From: Anaspis maculata
Lineage: Eukaryota > Arthropoda > Insecta > Coleoptera > Scraptiidae
Length of the DNA stretch: 64,000 bases
Direction: 5' to 3'
NCBI GenBank assembly: GCA_949128115.1
Contig: OX421965.1
Span: 57,034,012 to 57,098,011 of the forward strand
Shown here one piece after another: positions 47,943 to 59,959 of this stretch. Position 1 is the stretch's first letter; each line of letters starts with the position of its first letter. Under the pieces are notes generated by a model. That model did not search any database. It was not told the DNA's origin and saw only the letters and a list, made by a program, of their open reading frames with translations. Position numbers and translations under genes: made by a program.

Positions 47943-49139
47943 TACCTACATCATTGACATGGAAATTTGACAATTAGAAATAACGTATAATGGGGTTATT
48001 ACTTTTGTGCCTTCTATTTGATGTTATGGTTAGCGTATTCAGCAGCTACAAGTTGTTGACCAGGCAAAGAATTTTTTTTCTATAAGAAGAATGGAATTGA
48101 TATGACGAAAAATGTTATGATGGTCAAGGACAAAGTTGTTTAGGTTCTGTACGGTAGATAGGGCGCTACTGAATGGCGCATGGGAAAAATTCTGGCATCT
48201 TGAAATTTTGAATGGCCCCCAGTCGCCCCCTAGTGGACAAATTTTTGAGTGCTGCGGGTCAAATCACTTGAAATTTCATGTAGTTTGCATAATATGCTAA
48301 ATTTCATTGCAGTATCACAAAATGCAGAATCAAAAAGCGTACCGCTGCAACTATTTAAAATATGAACTTAAACTAAATAAATATAAAAACTCAATTTACT
48401 TTAGTCCACGGCTAACCGGAGACCTGACCCAAGCTGCTTGGTCCTAATTTGGTCCTTGTCTGCAGTCGTTTACACCACGTGGACTAAATTTATTTGGGTC
48501 GAATTTAGTGCTTAGGTCGCGGACCAAAGCCACGGTGTAAACGTAGCCATGGAATGTCAATAGTTGGTGTGTAAGATCTCCGTGGTTCCATTCATCCGAA
48601 GGTGACAGTCTGTTGCTGTTCCTTGAGTGAAAGCTATGGATGATGCAAAAAAAAAAGGTCTCCGACGACGCTGGTCATCGACATAGGGCCCAACAAAGAG
48701 CCTGAGCGGTGCCAAGGGTTCACAGGAACACCAAATTTGCGACAGTGGATTAGATACCTGATAGATAGATAGATGACTTCTATTCTCTATGGTAACGATT
48801 ACAGACAAACGTCGGACATTTCAAAGGTAAGTAATGTATCACTAGTGTATAAACAAAAGATGTATGAATAAAAGACCAATGTAAATGACAAAACACAACA
48901 TATCAAAATCGTCCATCAGAACACAAGATGATTAAAAAATTCCTCAATAGTATACAAGCTATTTTCGAGAAGGTGAAGTTTCATTTTTTGTTGAAGAGGT
49001 TCTCGGGCAATAACCGAAGCCCATCGGGCAGCTCATTGTACAGACTGGGACCCCAGTAAAAGAGTCCTCTCGTATTGTCTGTGCCGCAGACGGTATAGCG
49101 AAGTCTTCTCTTCCTCTGGTTTCGTACCCACGCCGGTCG
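47943..49139. other. No gene recognised; one partial hairpin
   Basis: A partly symmetric patch at about 48400-48550 (TTTAGTCCACGG, GGTGTAAACGTAGCC) resembles a decayed MITE. No coding signal is supported in the rest. Confidence 0.4.
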
Positions 49140-50415
49140 CCATTTTTTACACTAAGACGCCGGTTTTGGTGGATGTTTCTGAGAGTGTTGAGAATGAAAA
49201 ACTACTCAGGATAAGTCTCGGGATAAGTATACGGTGTTCTTTGAAGAGATCCCTACAACTTGTTTTGCTCTTCACTCTTACCAACGCTCTGATCGCCTGT
49301 TTTTGTAGACAGAAGACTCTTCCGACCTCCACAGATGTACCTACTTCAGAAAAGCATGCCATACTGGAGAATGACGCTATACTGGAGGATGGACTGTACT
49401 CTAGCGAAGTACAGCGATCTTGCGGCCTGGTAAGTACTTATTTGCTTGATTCTTCTGAAACAGTAGATCTGTTAAGGTTGTCTTGCAAACAGCTCATCTA
49501 CATATGCGCCTTCCAGTTCAGCCGATCATCCATCAGCATGCCTAGGAAACGAATACTGCTGACTTCCCGTTCCCGTCTACCATTACTAAAGTACATTCTT
49601 TGGATTTTTTTTCCTGATTGAGAGCCAACTTGTTGCTGTTCAACCACTTTTTTGCATGCTGGAGAGTCACGATCATTTGTTCTTCTACATCGCCCCTTGT
49701 TGTACCGAAGACCACAAAATTGGTATCATCAGCGAAGAGATAGCTCACATTCGGGAAGCTGAACGGCAGATCATTTATGCAAACTAGGAAGAGCAGTGGC
49801 CCCAGTATGCTGCCCTGATGAGCCACATGTTTGACGAACCTCTTCTTCGATTTTTTATTCATCCATTGTATAGTCTGAGATCTATCTGACAGGTATGATC
49901 AAATGAGATCATTTGCGACCCCTCTGACTCCATAAAACTCCAACTTCTGCAGGAGAATTTCATGACTGATGGTATCGAATGCTTTTGAGATATCGCAACA
50001 CGCCATCAGTACCTCTTTCCTCCTGTCCAAAGAAGCTTCTATTTCAGCCAAAAGGGCACTGACAGCTATAGCAGTAGAACGTCCCTTTCTAAAGCCGTAG
50101 TATAGTCTTGTTTTTATTGCACAATTCCAAAGTCATAAAGCTGGTACGATGGAAACTGGTCTGATTTTGCTACATAAGTAAGTTGAGATTATCTTTTCTG
50201 AAAATTGGAATAACCTTAGCAAGTTTTAGATCTGCTGGAAAGACCCCTTCGCCCTGCCGCGAAACATTTGTTGATAATGATAGCGACAGGCTCAGCAATC
50301 TCTTCCGCCACCAGCTTGAGAAGCCTTGTTGACACCCCGTTAATATCCTCGGAACTCGGAACCCTTTGTTTTCAAACTCTTGATTATTGCCACAACTTCC
50401 TCTGGTGAGCATTCA
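49140..50415 (-). pseudogene. Jockey-like LINE reverse transcriptase fragment
   Basis: On the minus strand, in order: DLKLAKVIPIFRK near 50180-50235; YYGFRKGRSTAIAV then MACCDISKAF near 50100-49980; HQGSILGPLLFLVCINDLP with YLFADDTNFV (catalytic FADD form) at 49820-49720; LNSNKLALNQEKK; and finally QKQAIRALVRVKSKTSCRDLFKEHRIL at about 49290-49205. This is the middle to C-terminal part of a jockey-clade-like reverse transcriptase. Several frameshifts separate the blocks and the endonuclease half is absent. Confidence 0.88.
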
Positions 50416-50454
50416 TAAAAAAAAAATGAACTACCGGCGACGGCTACGAATTTT

Positions 50455-50583
50455 TTTTCGTTTTTGAGCGGAACTATCAGCAGTCATCAGCCGTATCCTC
50501 CCAGCGCTCCAGCTTGTCACTTTATTTTTGCTCCAAAAAGTCATTCTACTTTTATACTGAAAATAAAAAGTGAACAGGATATA
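50455..50583. repeat. MITE family A, copy d (right half)
   Basis: Only the right arm is intact: GGAACTATCAGCAGTCATC, CAGCTTGTCACTTTATTTTT, AAAAAGTCATTCTACT. The left arm is reduced to a short GCGACGGCTACG-type scrap near 50430, next to the LINE fragment. Confidence 0.75.
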
Positions 50584-50662
50584 AGTGCGATACTGCAGTG
50601 TGATGGGTTGGATCGACTGATAAAAACGCAGCCAATAACACTTGAACCAAATTAACCAAAGT

Positions 50663-52636
50663 GCTCAACAATGAAAGTGTTACAAAGCAAAAATTCACCT
50701 AATTTTGAACCGCTGTAACTTTTGATTGGCACAAACGATTCTGATTCTGTTGTAAGTACAGAAGAGCCCAATCTTTTGGCCATCTTTCTTGTCAATATAG
50801 AATCCATAGAGCCCCTCATAAAATTTCTACAGGGTGATGAACAGAGCAGTGCAAAATTGATGAAAGTTCAACATACCTACCCCCGTTTTTGTTAAAAAAA
50901 AATTTCGGGAGTATCAACACCAAATTTATGAAGAATGATGTGTTCCCTCTAAACAGTTTTTGAATTTTCGGGATTCCAGTCGAAACAGCCAAAATGTGAT
51001 TTTTTATTGTGAATACTGTATATTATTCCTGTATCAACGCAAAAACATTAGAACTTTTCATATCAAGATGACGTCACTTGGTAGGCTTGTTCACTGAACA
51101 ATTCTGAGCAATTTGACTTGCAAAACGTTCCTATTGTCCAGTGTAGGGGTGAAGAAAAGCCCAATTGGCAGTGTACTTTTTGGTACCACTCCTAAAATTC
51201 GAGTTCTTAGCATTAAAAAGAGGTTAATTTTTACTCTCTTCAGTTAACATGGGACTACGTCATTAGAATTAGATTAACAACATTTCCGCCATTTTGGAAT
51301 TTTTGGCCTCTACCTCAAATTTCGAAGCATAGGCATGTTTGGCATCATTTCTTGAAATGTTGGTCCCCTAAATGGGATTCCGTCAATAAGATCTGTCTAT
51401 CTGTTTGTTTATCTGTCTATCTCTTTCCGAAAAAATATTTATAGAATTTTTAACCCTACCCCCCTTCTTCCTGAAATTCTCTGAGTGTCCAATTTGATAT
51501 TCTTGACCTCTCAATTCTTTTCAATGCAGTCAACGTCATCCTGCATAGCATCGGAAGAGATAATTTTCTGTGGAAAAAATGCCACCCAAATTTCACCCTT
51601 TCGCTCCCCCCACCTCATCTCAAAAATCTAAAATGGCAAGACCTACTTTGTGATACATCAAATTGAAGAAAATTGAACTCTCTCCATGAACAAAATTTTT
51701 TCAAACTTTTTAAAACCCCCATTTTTCTCAAAAAACACCCCAAATGTCTAGTTTATTTGAAGAGGGGTTGAAAATTTCAAAAAAATTGTTTTCGGAAGGA
51801 GAATTCAATTCCCTTCAATTTGATGTATCACAAAGTAGGTAGTGTTTCGTAAAATTTTGAAGCTGAGGTGGGGGAGGGCAAAAGGGTCAATTTGGGTAGC
51901 ACTTTTTCCACCGGAAATTCTTTTCTTCGATGTTTTCTATGATGACACTGGCTGAATTAAAAACAATTGAGAGGTCCAGAATCAAAAATAAGACAGTCGG
52001 AGAATTTTAAGGGCGAAAAAAAGTGGGGTTAATATTTTTGTAAATATTTTGTTCAGAAAGAAAATTTAAATCTCTTCAGTTTGATGTATCGCAAGGTAGG
52101 TCATGTCATTTGAAATTTCAAAGTTGGGGTGAGTGGGGGCGAGGGGGCTCAAGATAGAAATTTGCCAATTTATGTTTTAGATGTCTCCTTTGATATGAAA
52201 ATCGACCTGTTTTTGTTCGAAGAAATATTCACTAGGAATCGGGAGTTATTGCAGGTGGATAGTTTTCAAATGGTCACCCGGTGCAGTATTCACAATAAAA
52301 AAATCACATTTTGGCTGTTTCGAGTGGAATCCCGAAAATTCAAAAACCTTTTCGTGGGAACACATCATTCTTCATAAATTTGGTGTTAATACTCCCAAAA
52401 AAAAATTTTTGCGAAAACGGGGGTATGTTGAACTTTCATCAATTTTGCACTGCTCTGTTCATCACCTTGTAGAAAATTTATAAAAAGCTCTATGCGTTTC
52501 ATATTGACAAGTAAGATGGCCAAAAGATTGGGCTATTCAGTACTTGAAACAAAATCAGAATCATATGTGCCAATCAAAAGTTATAGCGGTTCAAAATCGG
52601 GTGAATTTTTGCTTTGTGACACTTTCATTGTTGAGC
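50663..52636. repeat. Giant foldback, about 2 kb, with nested inner palindrome
   Basis: Outer arms of about 360 bp (50663-51025 and 52279-52636) mirror each other: GCTCAACAATGAAAGTG, AAGCAAAAATTCACC, TGATGAACAGAGCAGTG and AACACATCATTCTTCATAA-type blocks. The loop holds a second inverted repeat (about 51470-51720 versus 51770-52010) with TTGATGTATCACAAAGTAGG. The same TTTGATGTATCACAAA and GGTGGGG words occur in the 36.2-36.6 kb foldback loop, so the two giants are related. A (TA)CAGGGTGATGAACAG end lies within each outer arm. Confidence 0.85.
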
Positions 52637-52800
52637 AGTTTATCTCAAATGCCTGAATAGCTGTCGTTCACTGCAGGCGGAAGTGTGCTGACTTGTATTG
52701 ATGAAAATGCAACAACAATCAATAAAATACCGACCCCTTTGAATAAAGCAACAGCATAAAAGTACAAGTTTAAAAAAAAATGTTAGGGGCATTATTGATT

Positions 52801-52806
52801 TTTATT
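52801..52806 (-). terminator. Polyadenylation signal of ligase gene 3
   Basis: AATAAA on the minus strand about 64 bp past the stop codon at 52870. Confidence 0.6.
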
Positions 52807-52869
52807 GAAGTAAGCACAATAAAACAAAAACAACATCTCAGCTAGGTACTCGCAAACAACATGCATCAT

Positions 52870-55379
52870 TCACAACTGCCTAAGCTCTCTCCTCAAGAAT
52901 TTCCCAGACGATCCCTTAGGAATTTCATCCATAAACACCACACCTCCTACCAAGCGCTTGTGCTCCACCAACTTTGATCCAACAAACTCTTGCAGCTCCG
53001 AAGTTGAAGTCGTACGATCGACACTCTTCAGCACCACGAAAGCCTTCGGAGCCTCCCCCAAAACGGGATGTGGAACTCCCACCACTGCTACTTCCTTCAC
53101 ATCCGGATGGCCCCTGAGCACTTCTTCCAGCTCAGCCGGTGCCACTTGGAACCCCTTCACCTTTATCAACTCCTTCAGCCTGTCGGTGACGAAGAAATGC
53201 TCGTGCTCATCGTAATACGCAACGTCTCCAGTTTTCAGCCACCCTCCGCTCAAGAGAGCTTCAGCAGTGGCCCTGGAGTTTTTATAATAACCTTTCATCA
53301 CCTAAAAATTTCGAAATGTAGGCATACATGAATTCCAAGGAACGGTAGCTGATAAATACTTGTGGTCCTCTTATGATCAGTTCACCACGTTCATGAGGTC
53401 CTAATCCCTGAAGAGATGAACCATTCAAAGGTATGATTTTAGCTTCGGTGTTGGGAAGGAGCAATCCAGAACCTCCAAATTTAATGCCGTTTGGCAAAAC
53501 GCTGCTTTGCTTCAATATGACGGGTGAGGCTTCGGTCATACCGAAACCTTGAATGAGGGGTATATGCCGTCCGACTTTGCTGAAGAATCTTTCTTTGTCT
53601 TCTGCACCCAAAGGTGCGCCTCCAGTTACGAACACTCGCACACTTCTAAAATCATCCGCAGATATGTTTGGGTTGTTGATAATCAAGTGAGCTAGAACCA
53701 GTAATATTCAGTACTATATGCCGTTCACTTTTTAAAGTCAGTAGAATGACTTTTTGGAGCAAAAATAAAGTGACAAGCTGGGGGACTACGGCTACGGCTG
53801 ATGGCACCTGCAAAGTTTTGGAGCGAAACTATCAGTGGTCATCAGCCGTATCCTCCCAGCCATGTCACTCAATTTTTGCTCCAAAAAGTCATTCTACTGA
53901 AAATAAAAATCACGATGTGTAATCAGTAATGTCACATTTTCAATTGATCGTACGATCTTGAGAGATGCAGCATTTGATTGGGTCAGGTTTCCTTTTGCAT
54001 ATCTTTTACTGGACTTTCAAAAATATCTTACCTATACTGGGAACAAATTTTATTATTGTTGGTTCATACTCTCGTAGAATGTTGATGAAGGTTTCAGACT
54101 GAAATTTAGACAAAGTCACCAGTTTACTTCCTCTGGCCAAAGGAAGAAGCAGACATGAAACCAATCCATACACATGGAAGAATGGAAGGATAGAAGGTGA
54201 AACGTCTTGAAATGTTGCTGCAAATTTCTATTAGAATATATTCGGCCTCGTATTCGGCACTTTTCCACAAAAATATTTTGTTACTTGTTGAATCACGGTA
54301 TGTTCCAAACTCATGTGACATTAACTGACACAAATTGGAAACGATATTTTGATGCGTTAACTCTACAGCTTTGGGCAAGCCAGTAGTACCGCTGGAATAA
54401 AGCAAGAATGCCACATCTTCACTGCTCAAGTGTACTGCTTCAAGCCCAGATTTTTCACTTATTTCTTCGGCAAATAACTCTTGAAAATCGATGTACAGCC
54501 CAGGATTTTCGATAACCTTCAAATCAACCGGATCAATGGACCAGAATCACTCAACTACCTGTTAAAACCCTTTATCCAATCATATTGAATAATGCACGCA
54601 TTATCACGCGCATACATGCCTGCATTTTTCAATAAGACTGGATAAAGCATAGTATCCTACTCGCGGGTAATGGCTATTACTCATTTGGATGCTTTACGAC
54701 ACTCGCCAAGGCTTGTGTCGGCAAACTGCATCCTCTTGAGTAAGAAGCAATCATTACCCGCTTGTTGAATAATATACTATTACCTGGGTGTACAAATTCA
54801 GCACCACCACCAAAATGCTATTCCCTAAATCTTCATCGATTTCTTTAATAATCGGCAGCAGTTCTACTGTCGTGAAAATTATTTTGGTGTCAGAGCTTAT
54901 TAGCTGAAACTCAATTTCAACTGATTTGGATATGAGACAAATGAAATACCTGGACAACACACACCTGATTTGTATGATGGATTACAAGTTGTCACTTTGA
55001 GACCTGCCTGGAGACTACCCATCAGTACAATCGGATACTCCGGAACGTTCGGCAAGATGATACACACCGTTTCTTGAAAACTTAACTTGTTCATAAGAAA
55101 TTGGGTTACATATAAACTTTTTTCGTGCAGCTGCCTGAATGTGTATCTTCGCTTCGATTCTGAAGACTACTGAAATTGAACTAGCCAAGTCAACAAAAAG
55201 AATTACCTGACTCACGATATTCTTCGGAACTCAAGTAACTATACCAGTGCTATTTTCTCAGGCCAACGACCTAAATTCCTCCACATCAATTTTTGTATCG
55301 TTAGACCTTTTGGAATGTCCAGTCGTTGAACTTTTGATCTTCGCACATTCTCTTGAAGAATTGCTGATATTGCTGACAT
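52870..55379 (-). CDS. 4-coumarate/acyl-CoA ligase-like protein 3 (7 exons, 551 aa)
   Basis: Third paralogue. Exons in coding order: 55379-55245, 55166-54965, 54920-54784, 54516-54285, 54217-54032, 53691-53360, 53301-52870. The frame closes to 551 codons plus stop. Exon 4 is started at the AG just before GTTATCG because the more obvious acceptor 38 bp upstream would lead into an in-frame TGA; alignment with ligase 2 supports this choice. Several motifs deviate from the paralogues: [11 protein letters not shown] (198-208, Ala for Gly), FGMTE (347-351), KTGD for RTGD (431-434) and GSSGK with catalytic Lys542. FFHVYG (His250), the hinge block and the lysine are intact. Splice donors of introns 1 (GTATAG) and 6 (GTATTT) are weak. 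It may have altered substrate range or be under relaxed constraint, but no frame break is seen. The RQL end is not a standard peroxisomal signal. Introns hold a MITE and a small hairpin. Confidence 0.87.
53718..53913. repeat. MITE family A, copy e (in intron 5 of ligase gene 3)
   Basis: CAGTAGAATGACTTTTTGGA through ACAAGCTGGGGG and the inverse arm ending CATTCTACTGAAAATAA. Lies wholly within the intron 53692-54031. Confidence 0.88.
54656..54770. repeat. Small inverted repeat in intron 3 of ligase gene 3
   Basis: GCGGGTAATGGCTATTACTC, then GGATGC, on the left pairs imperfectly with GCATCC, then GAGTAAGAAGCAATCATTACCCGC, on the right. The loop is about 35 bp. Confidence 0.6.
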
Positions 55380-55739
55380 TTTGGGGTAAGAGTCTCTCTA
55401 AGTAGAAACTATTTTGTCAAATGTTGCAGAGTTCTGATTTTGTCCATTTTATAACTAGGTAAGTACTTCGATAAGTACCTGCCCACTGAGTTAGGTATAA
55501 CGAAAAAAACTTACAAAAGCTAATAACGATGAGTTGAGTATTGAATAATTATTGGTTTTTGCGAATTGTTGATAAGTTTTATTGATTCTTGGTCTCGTAA
55601 AATAAAAGACAAAGTCATGTATGAATAGGTACATCAATGTAAAACACCTGAAAATGTGTTCACTTATCTTATTGTAAGCAACAATGTACTTTTTGTTCAA
55701 TTTCTTAGTCACATGGTTCGACACACTAATTTTATGTTC

Positions 55740-55913
55740 ATTTATTTATTTAATCGACCCATTTAACGAGGCGGCATTCAGCTATTGGCTGCTCTACCAT
55801 GCAACCTCGGGGATAGCACAAAATATCCATGGATGTAGCGGGATTCGAACCCACACAACGCAGTGCGAGTGGGCCAGTTTGCCATCACCTATACCACTCG
55901 GCCACGACCGCTC
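55740..55913 (-). repeat. tRNA-Ser-like SINE
   Basis: On the minus strand the head reads TGGCCGAGTGGTATAGG (A box, 55888-55904) and GGGTTCGAATCCC (B box, 55840-55852), in the order of a tRNA-Ser-like gene. A unique body of about 80 bp follows and then an (AAAT)n-like tail (55737-55757). The head lacks a convincing acceptor stem and CCA-side pairing, so it is a SINE and not a functional tRNA. It lies between divergent ligase genes 3 and 4. Confidence 0.8.
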
Positions 55914-57474
55914 CAATTATCATAATTATCATAATGATAACACTGTGATACGATTCTAAAAATAGGCTATTCATGGACTAGTTTTTTAATAATAAAGCGG
56001 AACAGCTCTTGACAGAAAAAAAAGGTTCTGTTTCACTCATCTATGCCGACCCTGGTAATTTTCAGACTCTCCAGTTGAATTACAAAGAAAGTAATCAGCA
56101 CCTACCTACTACGTCTCAAATAAATGCAGGTTAATGGATGCTCAAAAAGCAAAAGTTCTAGTTATTTTCATAGGGAACGGCAACTGGAACACCATTTGGG
56201 CTACTTATAACGGAGAGGGTTTGGAACGTTTGGAAACTGTTAAAAAGTACCATCGTGAGCAATGAAATGAGGACACTCCAATTTGCCCGATTTTCCCTAT
56301 GTAGGCAGGTACTTATTTTTGATTTTTGACGTTGTCAAGTCGTGTGTCAAGTAGTATTTTTTTATTAAGTACCTAACCACCGCCCTCCTGTTTTTCCATC
56401 GCCTCACTGCAATCCTGTTCGACCTGATTTGTTCTGGCTTCAAATTTTTCCCTTGCGGTTTTTCATCCGCGGGTCTGTTCTGAGCCAAATCTAGATTAAA
56501 GGCAGCAATGTCAGTGTCAAAATTTTGAGGTTGACATGGTCCGTATTTTTTGTATTGTGGTAAATACACTTCAGTCATTTTGGAAATTTCTAAGGTTACA
56601 TACTGCCTCCGTTTAATTTGCTAATGATCATATCCACCTGTACAGGTGATCACGCGAGAATCCCCCCCTCCCCCTCATACTGGAGGCTGCCGCTTTGATA
56701 TAATTTGAATAGGAAAAAACTTTTCTTGAACATTTTTTCCGTAGATTCCAAAATTAGAAACTAAACAGGAATTCAAGTGAACTGGTCTATCCAAAAATTT
56801 CACGCTACTTCAAGATCGAGAATCTTGTGAAAAACTAACCGATTTCAAAGAATGTGATCATGCCGGATAGGGCATTCTTCTGGCTACAAAATGCTATGCA
56901 GAGTCATGTGGACGTTGACATTGTTTACCATGTACAGGATGACAGCAAAATGAGTGTCAAAATGGGCAATTTCAAACAGTACACAACTTTTCGAAAAAAA
57001 AATAGTAGGTTCTCTCCCAGTGAATTTTTGAAAAGCTTATTGCAATAGCTCGAAACGGTTTTTCACTCATCCCGCCCTCCCCACAACTGAGTTTCTAAGG
57101 GAGTTATGTCAATTTTTGACGAATTCACGTTTCATGATGCCGGTTCTCTCCAAGGTCATGTTCTTGGCTCAAATGTGGTAAAAGTGCATAACTTTGCTCT
57201 ACAGAGTAACCTCCAAGGCAATTTGATCCCACTAACCATCAGGAACGCTACCCCCTGTGAAGGTCTGAAGCCCCCTCTGCAGTCTGTTCCAAACAGAACA
57301 CGTTCTCCCGATACATTGCATCCTTATCATCGCAGGGTGGTTCAAATGAACCAGCAGTACCAATCCATTGCATAAGTCCCCTCTAGATCATTACTCATTT
57401 ACTCGTTTCTCTCATTTTTGTCAAGGGTTGTTATACTCACAAAGTTCGAAGGCTGTATCTCTCGAACGATGGAA
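55914..57474. other. No gene confirmed; one unrecognised ORF
   Basis: The minus ORF 56297-56578 (93 codons, starting MTEVYLPQYKKYGPC and basic towards its end) looks protein-like but matches no family I know and has no supporting splice or promoter signal. The remainder is AT-rich intergenic DNA. Confidence 0.35.
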
Positions 57475-57479
57475 CATAA

Positions 57480-58255
57480 AGACAATTTTTTTCATCTTGA
57501 TTGCGATACTGACCTTAACATTTCAACATCGCGAGAATGTTTTAAAATCATCCCTCTTTAATAGGGGTTGAGGGTGACTCCGAGTTTTTTGACAAGTGAG
57601 CAGTTTTATGTCTTTTCAATATTCTAACATCACTCGTAACGTTCCAACGTGCCCAAATTGTCCCCTACATTCCCCAAAAATCATCCCCTAATAACTAAAG
57701 ACATCCATTACATACCCACCTTACAGAGTTGTGGCAAGTCTTATATCAACAGTTCCATTAAACGTATGATGCGTCTATGATCTTTCTGAAACTACCCCCA
57801 TCAAAAACTACCCCTTTCAAAAAGTACTTGCCTCACCAAATCTGGATACCTCATCCACAGAGAGTTGTTATTCAAATGATGCAACAGATTTTCCAAAATT
57901 GATGGGACAAGTAGGTACTTTTTGGGAGGGGAAGTTGTTTCTCACTGGGGTAGTTTCTACAGTGGTGGACAAAAAATCATCGACGCATCATACGTTTAAT
58001 GAGACAGCTGAGATAAGACTTGCCAAAACTCTGTAAAGGTGTGCAATTGATGTCTTTACGGGTGTCTTTAGTTATTACGGGATGATTTTTGAGGAACGTG
58101 GGGGACAATTTTGGGCACCTTGGAATGTTACGAGTGATGTTAAAATATCGAAAAGACATAAAGATGCTCACAGGTTCAAAATCTCGAAGTTGAATGTTGA
58201 AATGTTCAGGCTAGTATCGCAATGAAGATAAAAAATAATAATTGTCTTTCTTCTC
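57480..58255. repeat. Giant palindrome (arms about 340 bp)
   Basis: The left arm (57480-57845) and right arm (57915-58255) mirror each other: AACATCACTCGTAACGTTCC, CATCCCCTAATAACTAAAGACA, TTAAACGTATGATGCGTC and GTACTTTTTGGGAGGGG-type blocks. Arm divergence is moderate. Confidence 0.82.
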
Positions 58256-58315
58256 GATTTGCGAAAAAAAGTTTGATCATTCTTAGTTGGTTCTGAGAAA
58301 TCGTTGGACCAATAG

Positions 58316-58497
58316 TTTTCGAAGAAAGTCGATCCACAGCAGGAAAACACGTCTAAGTTGAGTCCTGCACCAAACGCAGGTCGTCCTAAGTCAAAACCCG
58401 GGTGAGCGTCTGTCTCGGGGAGTAAAAGGCCAGGAAAAATTTTTGATATTCGTAGCGCCTGACCGGGAAATGGTAAAAACTCCAACTACAGATTTGA
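58316..58497. repeat. Dispersed repeat family C, copy 1
   Basis: Contains GTCGATCC, GTCCTGCACCAAACGC, CCCGGGTGAGCGTCTGTCTC, GGCCAGGA and GGAAATGGTAAAAACTC blocks that recur in the same orientation at 59695-59893. Confidence 0.7.
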
Positions 58498-59694
58498 CTT
58501 GACTCTTTTGTTGTGTTGCTTCCTGCCGAATTTGGTTCCAATCCATCGGATGAATTTGAAATTATTGAATGGCAAAATTGACATTCTTCCTCGGAGTCCT
58601 TCAATATTTGAAAGGTGTAAGAATGTTTTCAACTATTGTGAAAAGAGTTTTCCAATGGCTTCAAAATGAGCTATCCGTTGCATCCAAATCTTTTGACCAG
58701 TGACGGTGACTTTTCCATCAGACAGATCACGGTGAAAAGCTTATTCTCACCTTTCTACCATCATAGAGACCCTATTGTGGTGATGATAGGTCACCTTAGA
58801 ATTCAAATATTTAGCCACAAAGAAAGCGGAGCTTCAGCTGTTAAAATTTAGAGAGTGGGGGCAAGCGGCTCGTCAGAAGACAGGTCGAGAAGCATGCAGG
58901 GAGATGCGTAGGCGGGTGCAAAGAGGAGAGAGGAAAGCAGGTTGGCTTTAACTCTATCAGCGAGGTATGAAAGACGCGGGTTTTTTGAATGATTGAGTAA
59001 CTTGAATGATTTTTTCCTTAAAAAATCTGTTTAAGCTACAACAAAACTTTCCCGACTTTCCAGGAACCTACGGAAATTTATGTTTCAGTCGTTCCTTCGG
59101 GTGGGCACTTGGAGTATAAGAAATAGATAAATTCAAGCAAAATTTGCAGGAGACTGAACATTTTGTCGAAACTTTTTTTGCATTTCCCGGAAAAGCTCAA
59201 AGCCTTCTCCAATTCCATTGTGAAAATCGAGGTGAAAATCGTCAATTGAGGGCTTCCTTTTGAGATCTATCATTTGAGTCAGCCCTGGGGTCAACTCTCG
59301 GTGATAAGCAGGTTTGAAATTTTCGAGGAAATTTTCAACTGGAAAACTTTTGGAAAATTGGGAAAAGAAAAAGAAAAGAAATTATTAGAAAATGTTAAAG
59401 AACCAGTTACCTCTTGTTAAAAAAAAAATTGTGAAAATCTGTTCACGGAGTAAAAAGTTGAAGATTTGCAGTTTTTCGAGAGTGAAAAAATCGAAAACCG
59501 TTGGTTCGATTTAAAAAAAAATTTCTCTAAAGTCTGCACCTAAAATGAATATTTCGTGGACGAGAGGAAATTACGAATTGTGTACCTAAGTTCCATTTTG
59601 AAAAAATCACCGCCGGAAAACCGGTATCGCGTCGCATTTGAAAACAGGCCTACACGACGCCCAATGCAATCTACTTTTGATATAAATTTAAATT
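58498..59694. other. No gene recognised
   Basis: Sequence between two direct copies of repeat family C. It may be the interior of a larger element bounded by them, but no coding motif is visible. Confidence 0.4.
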
Positions 59695-59893
59695 TTTCGA
59701 AAAATGTCGATCCTCAAGCCAAAAAGAGCGTCTGACTGAAGACTGAAGTCCTGCATCAAACGCCGCCTCCGGTCGTCCAGGTCAAAGCCCGGGTGTGTGG
59801 CCGTCTCTCGAGCCGTCTCTAGTGGTAACGGCCAGGAGAAAATTCAAAAATTCGTAACGCGCGGCTAGAAAATGGTGGAAAACTCGAACTGCA
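59695..59893. repeat. Dispersed repeat family C, copy 2
   Basis: Direct copy of 58316-58497: GTCGATCC, GTCCTGCATCAAACGC, CCCGGGTGTGTGGCCGTCTC, GGCCAGGA, GAAAATGGTGGAAAACTCG. Confidence 0.7.
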
Positions 59894-59959
59894 GTCATTT
59901 CTGAATAATTAAATAGCAAACTTTTAAACTTTGAAAATTTTTAGTTACTGACGAGGTTA

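Noticed and set aside
20260..55379. Ligase genes as luciferases
   Set aside because: The FFH-(I/C/V)-YG motif is the acyl/coumarate-CoA ligase type. The known luciferase sequence in that region differs and the usual SKL-like C-terminus is absent.
55838..55913. Functional tRNA-Ser gene
   Set aside because: A and B boxes are present, but the acceptor stem does not pair, and a SINE body and A-rich tail follow.
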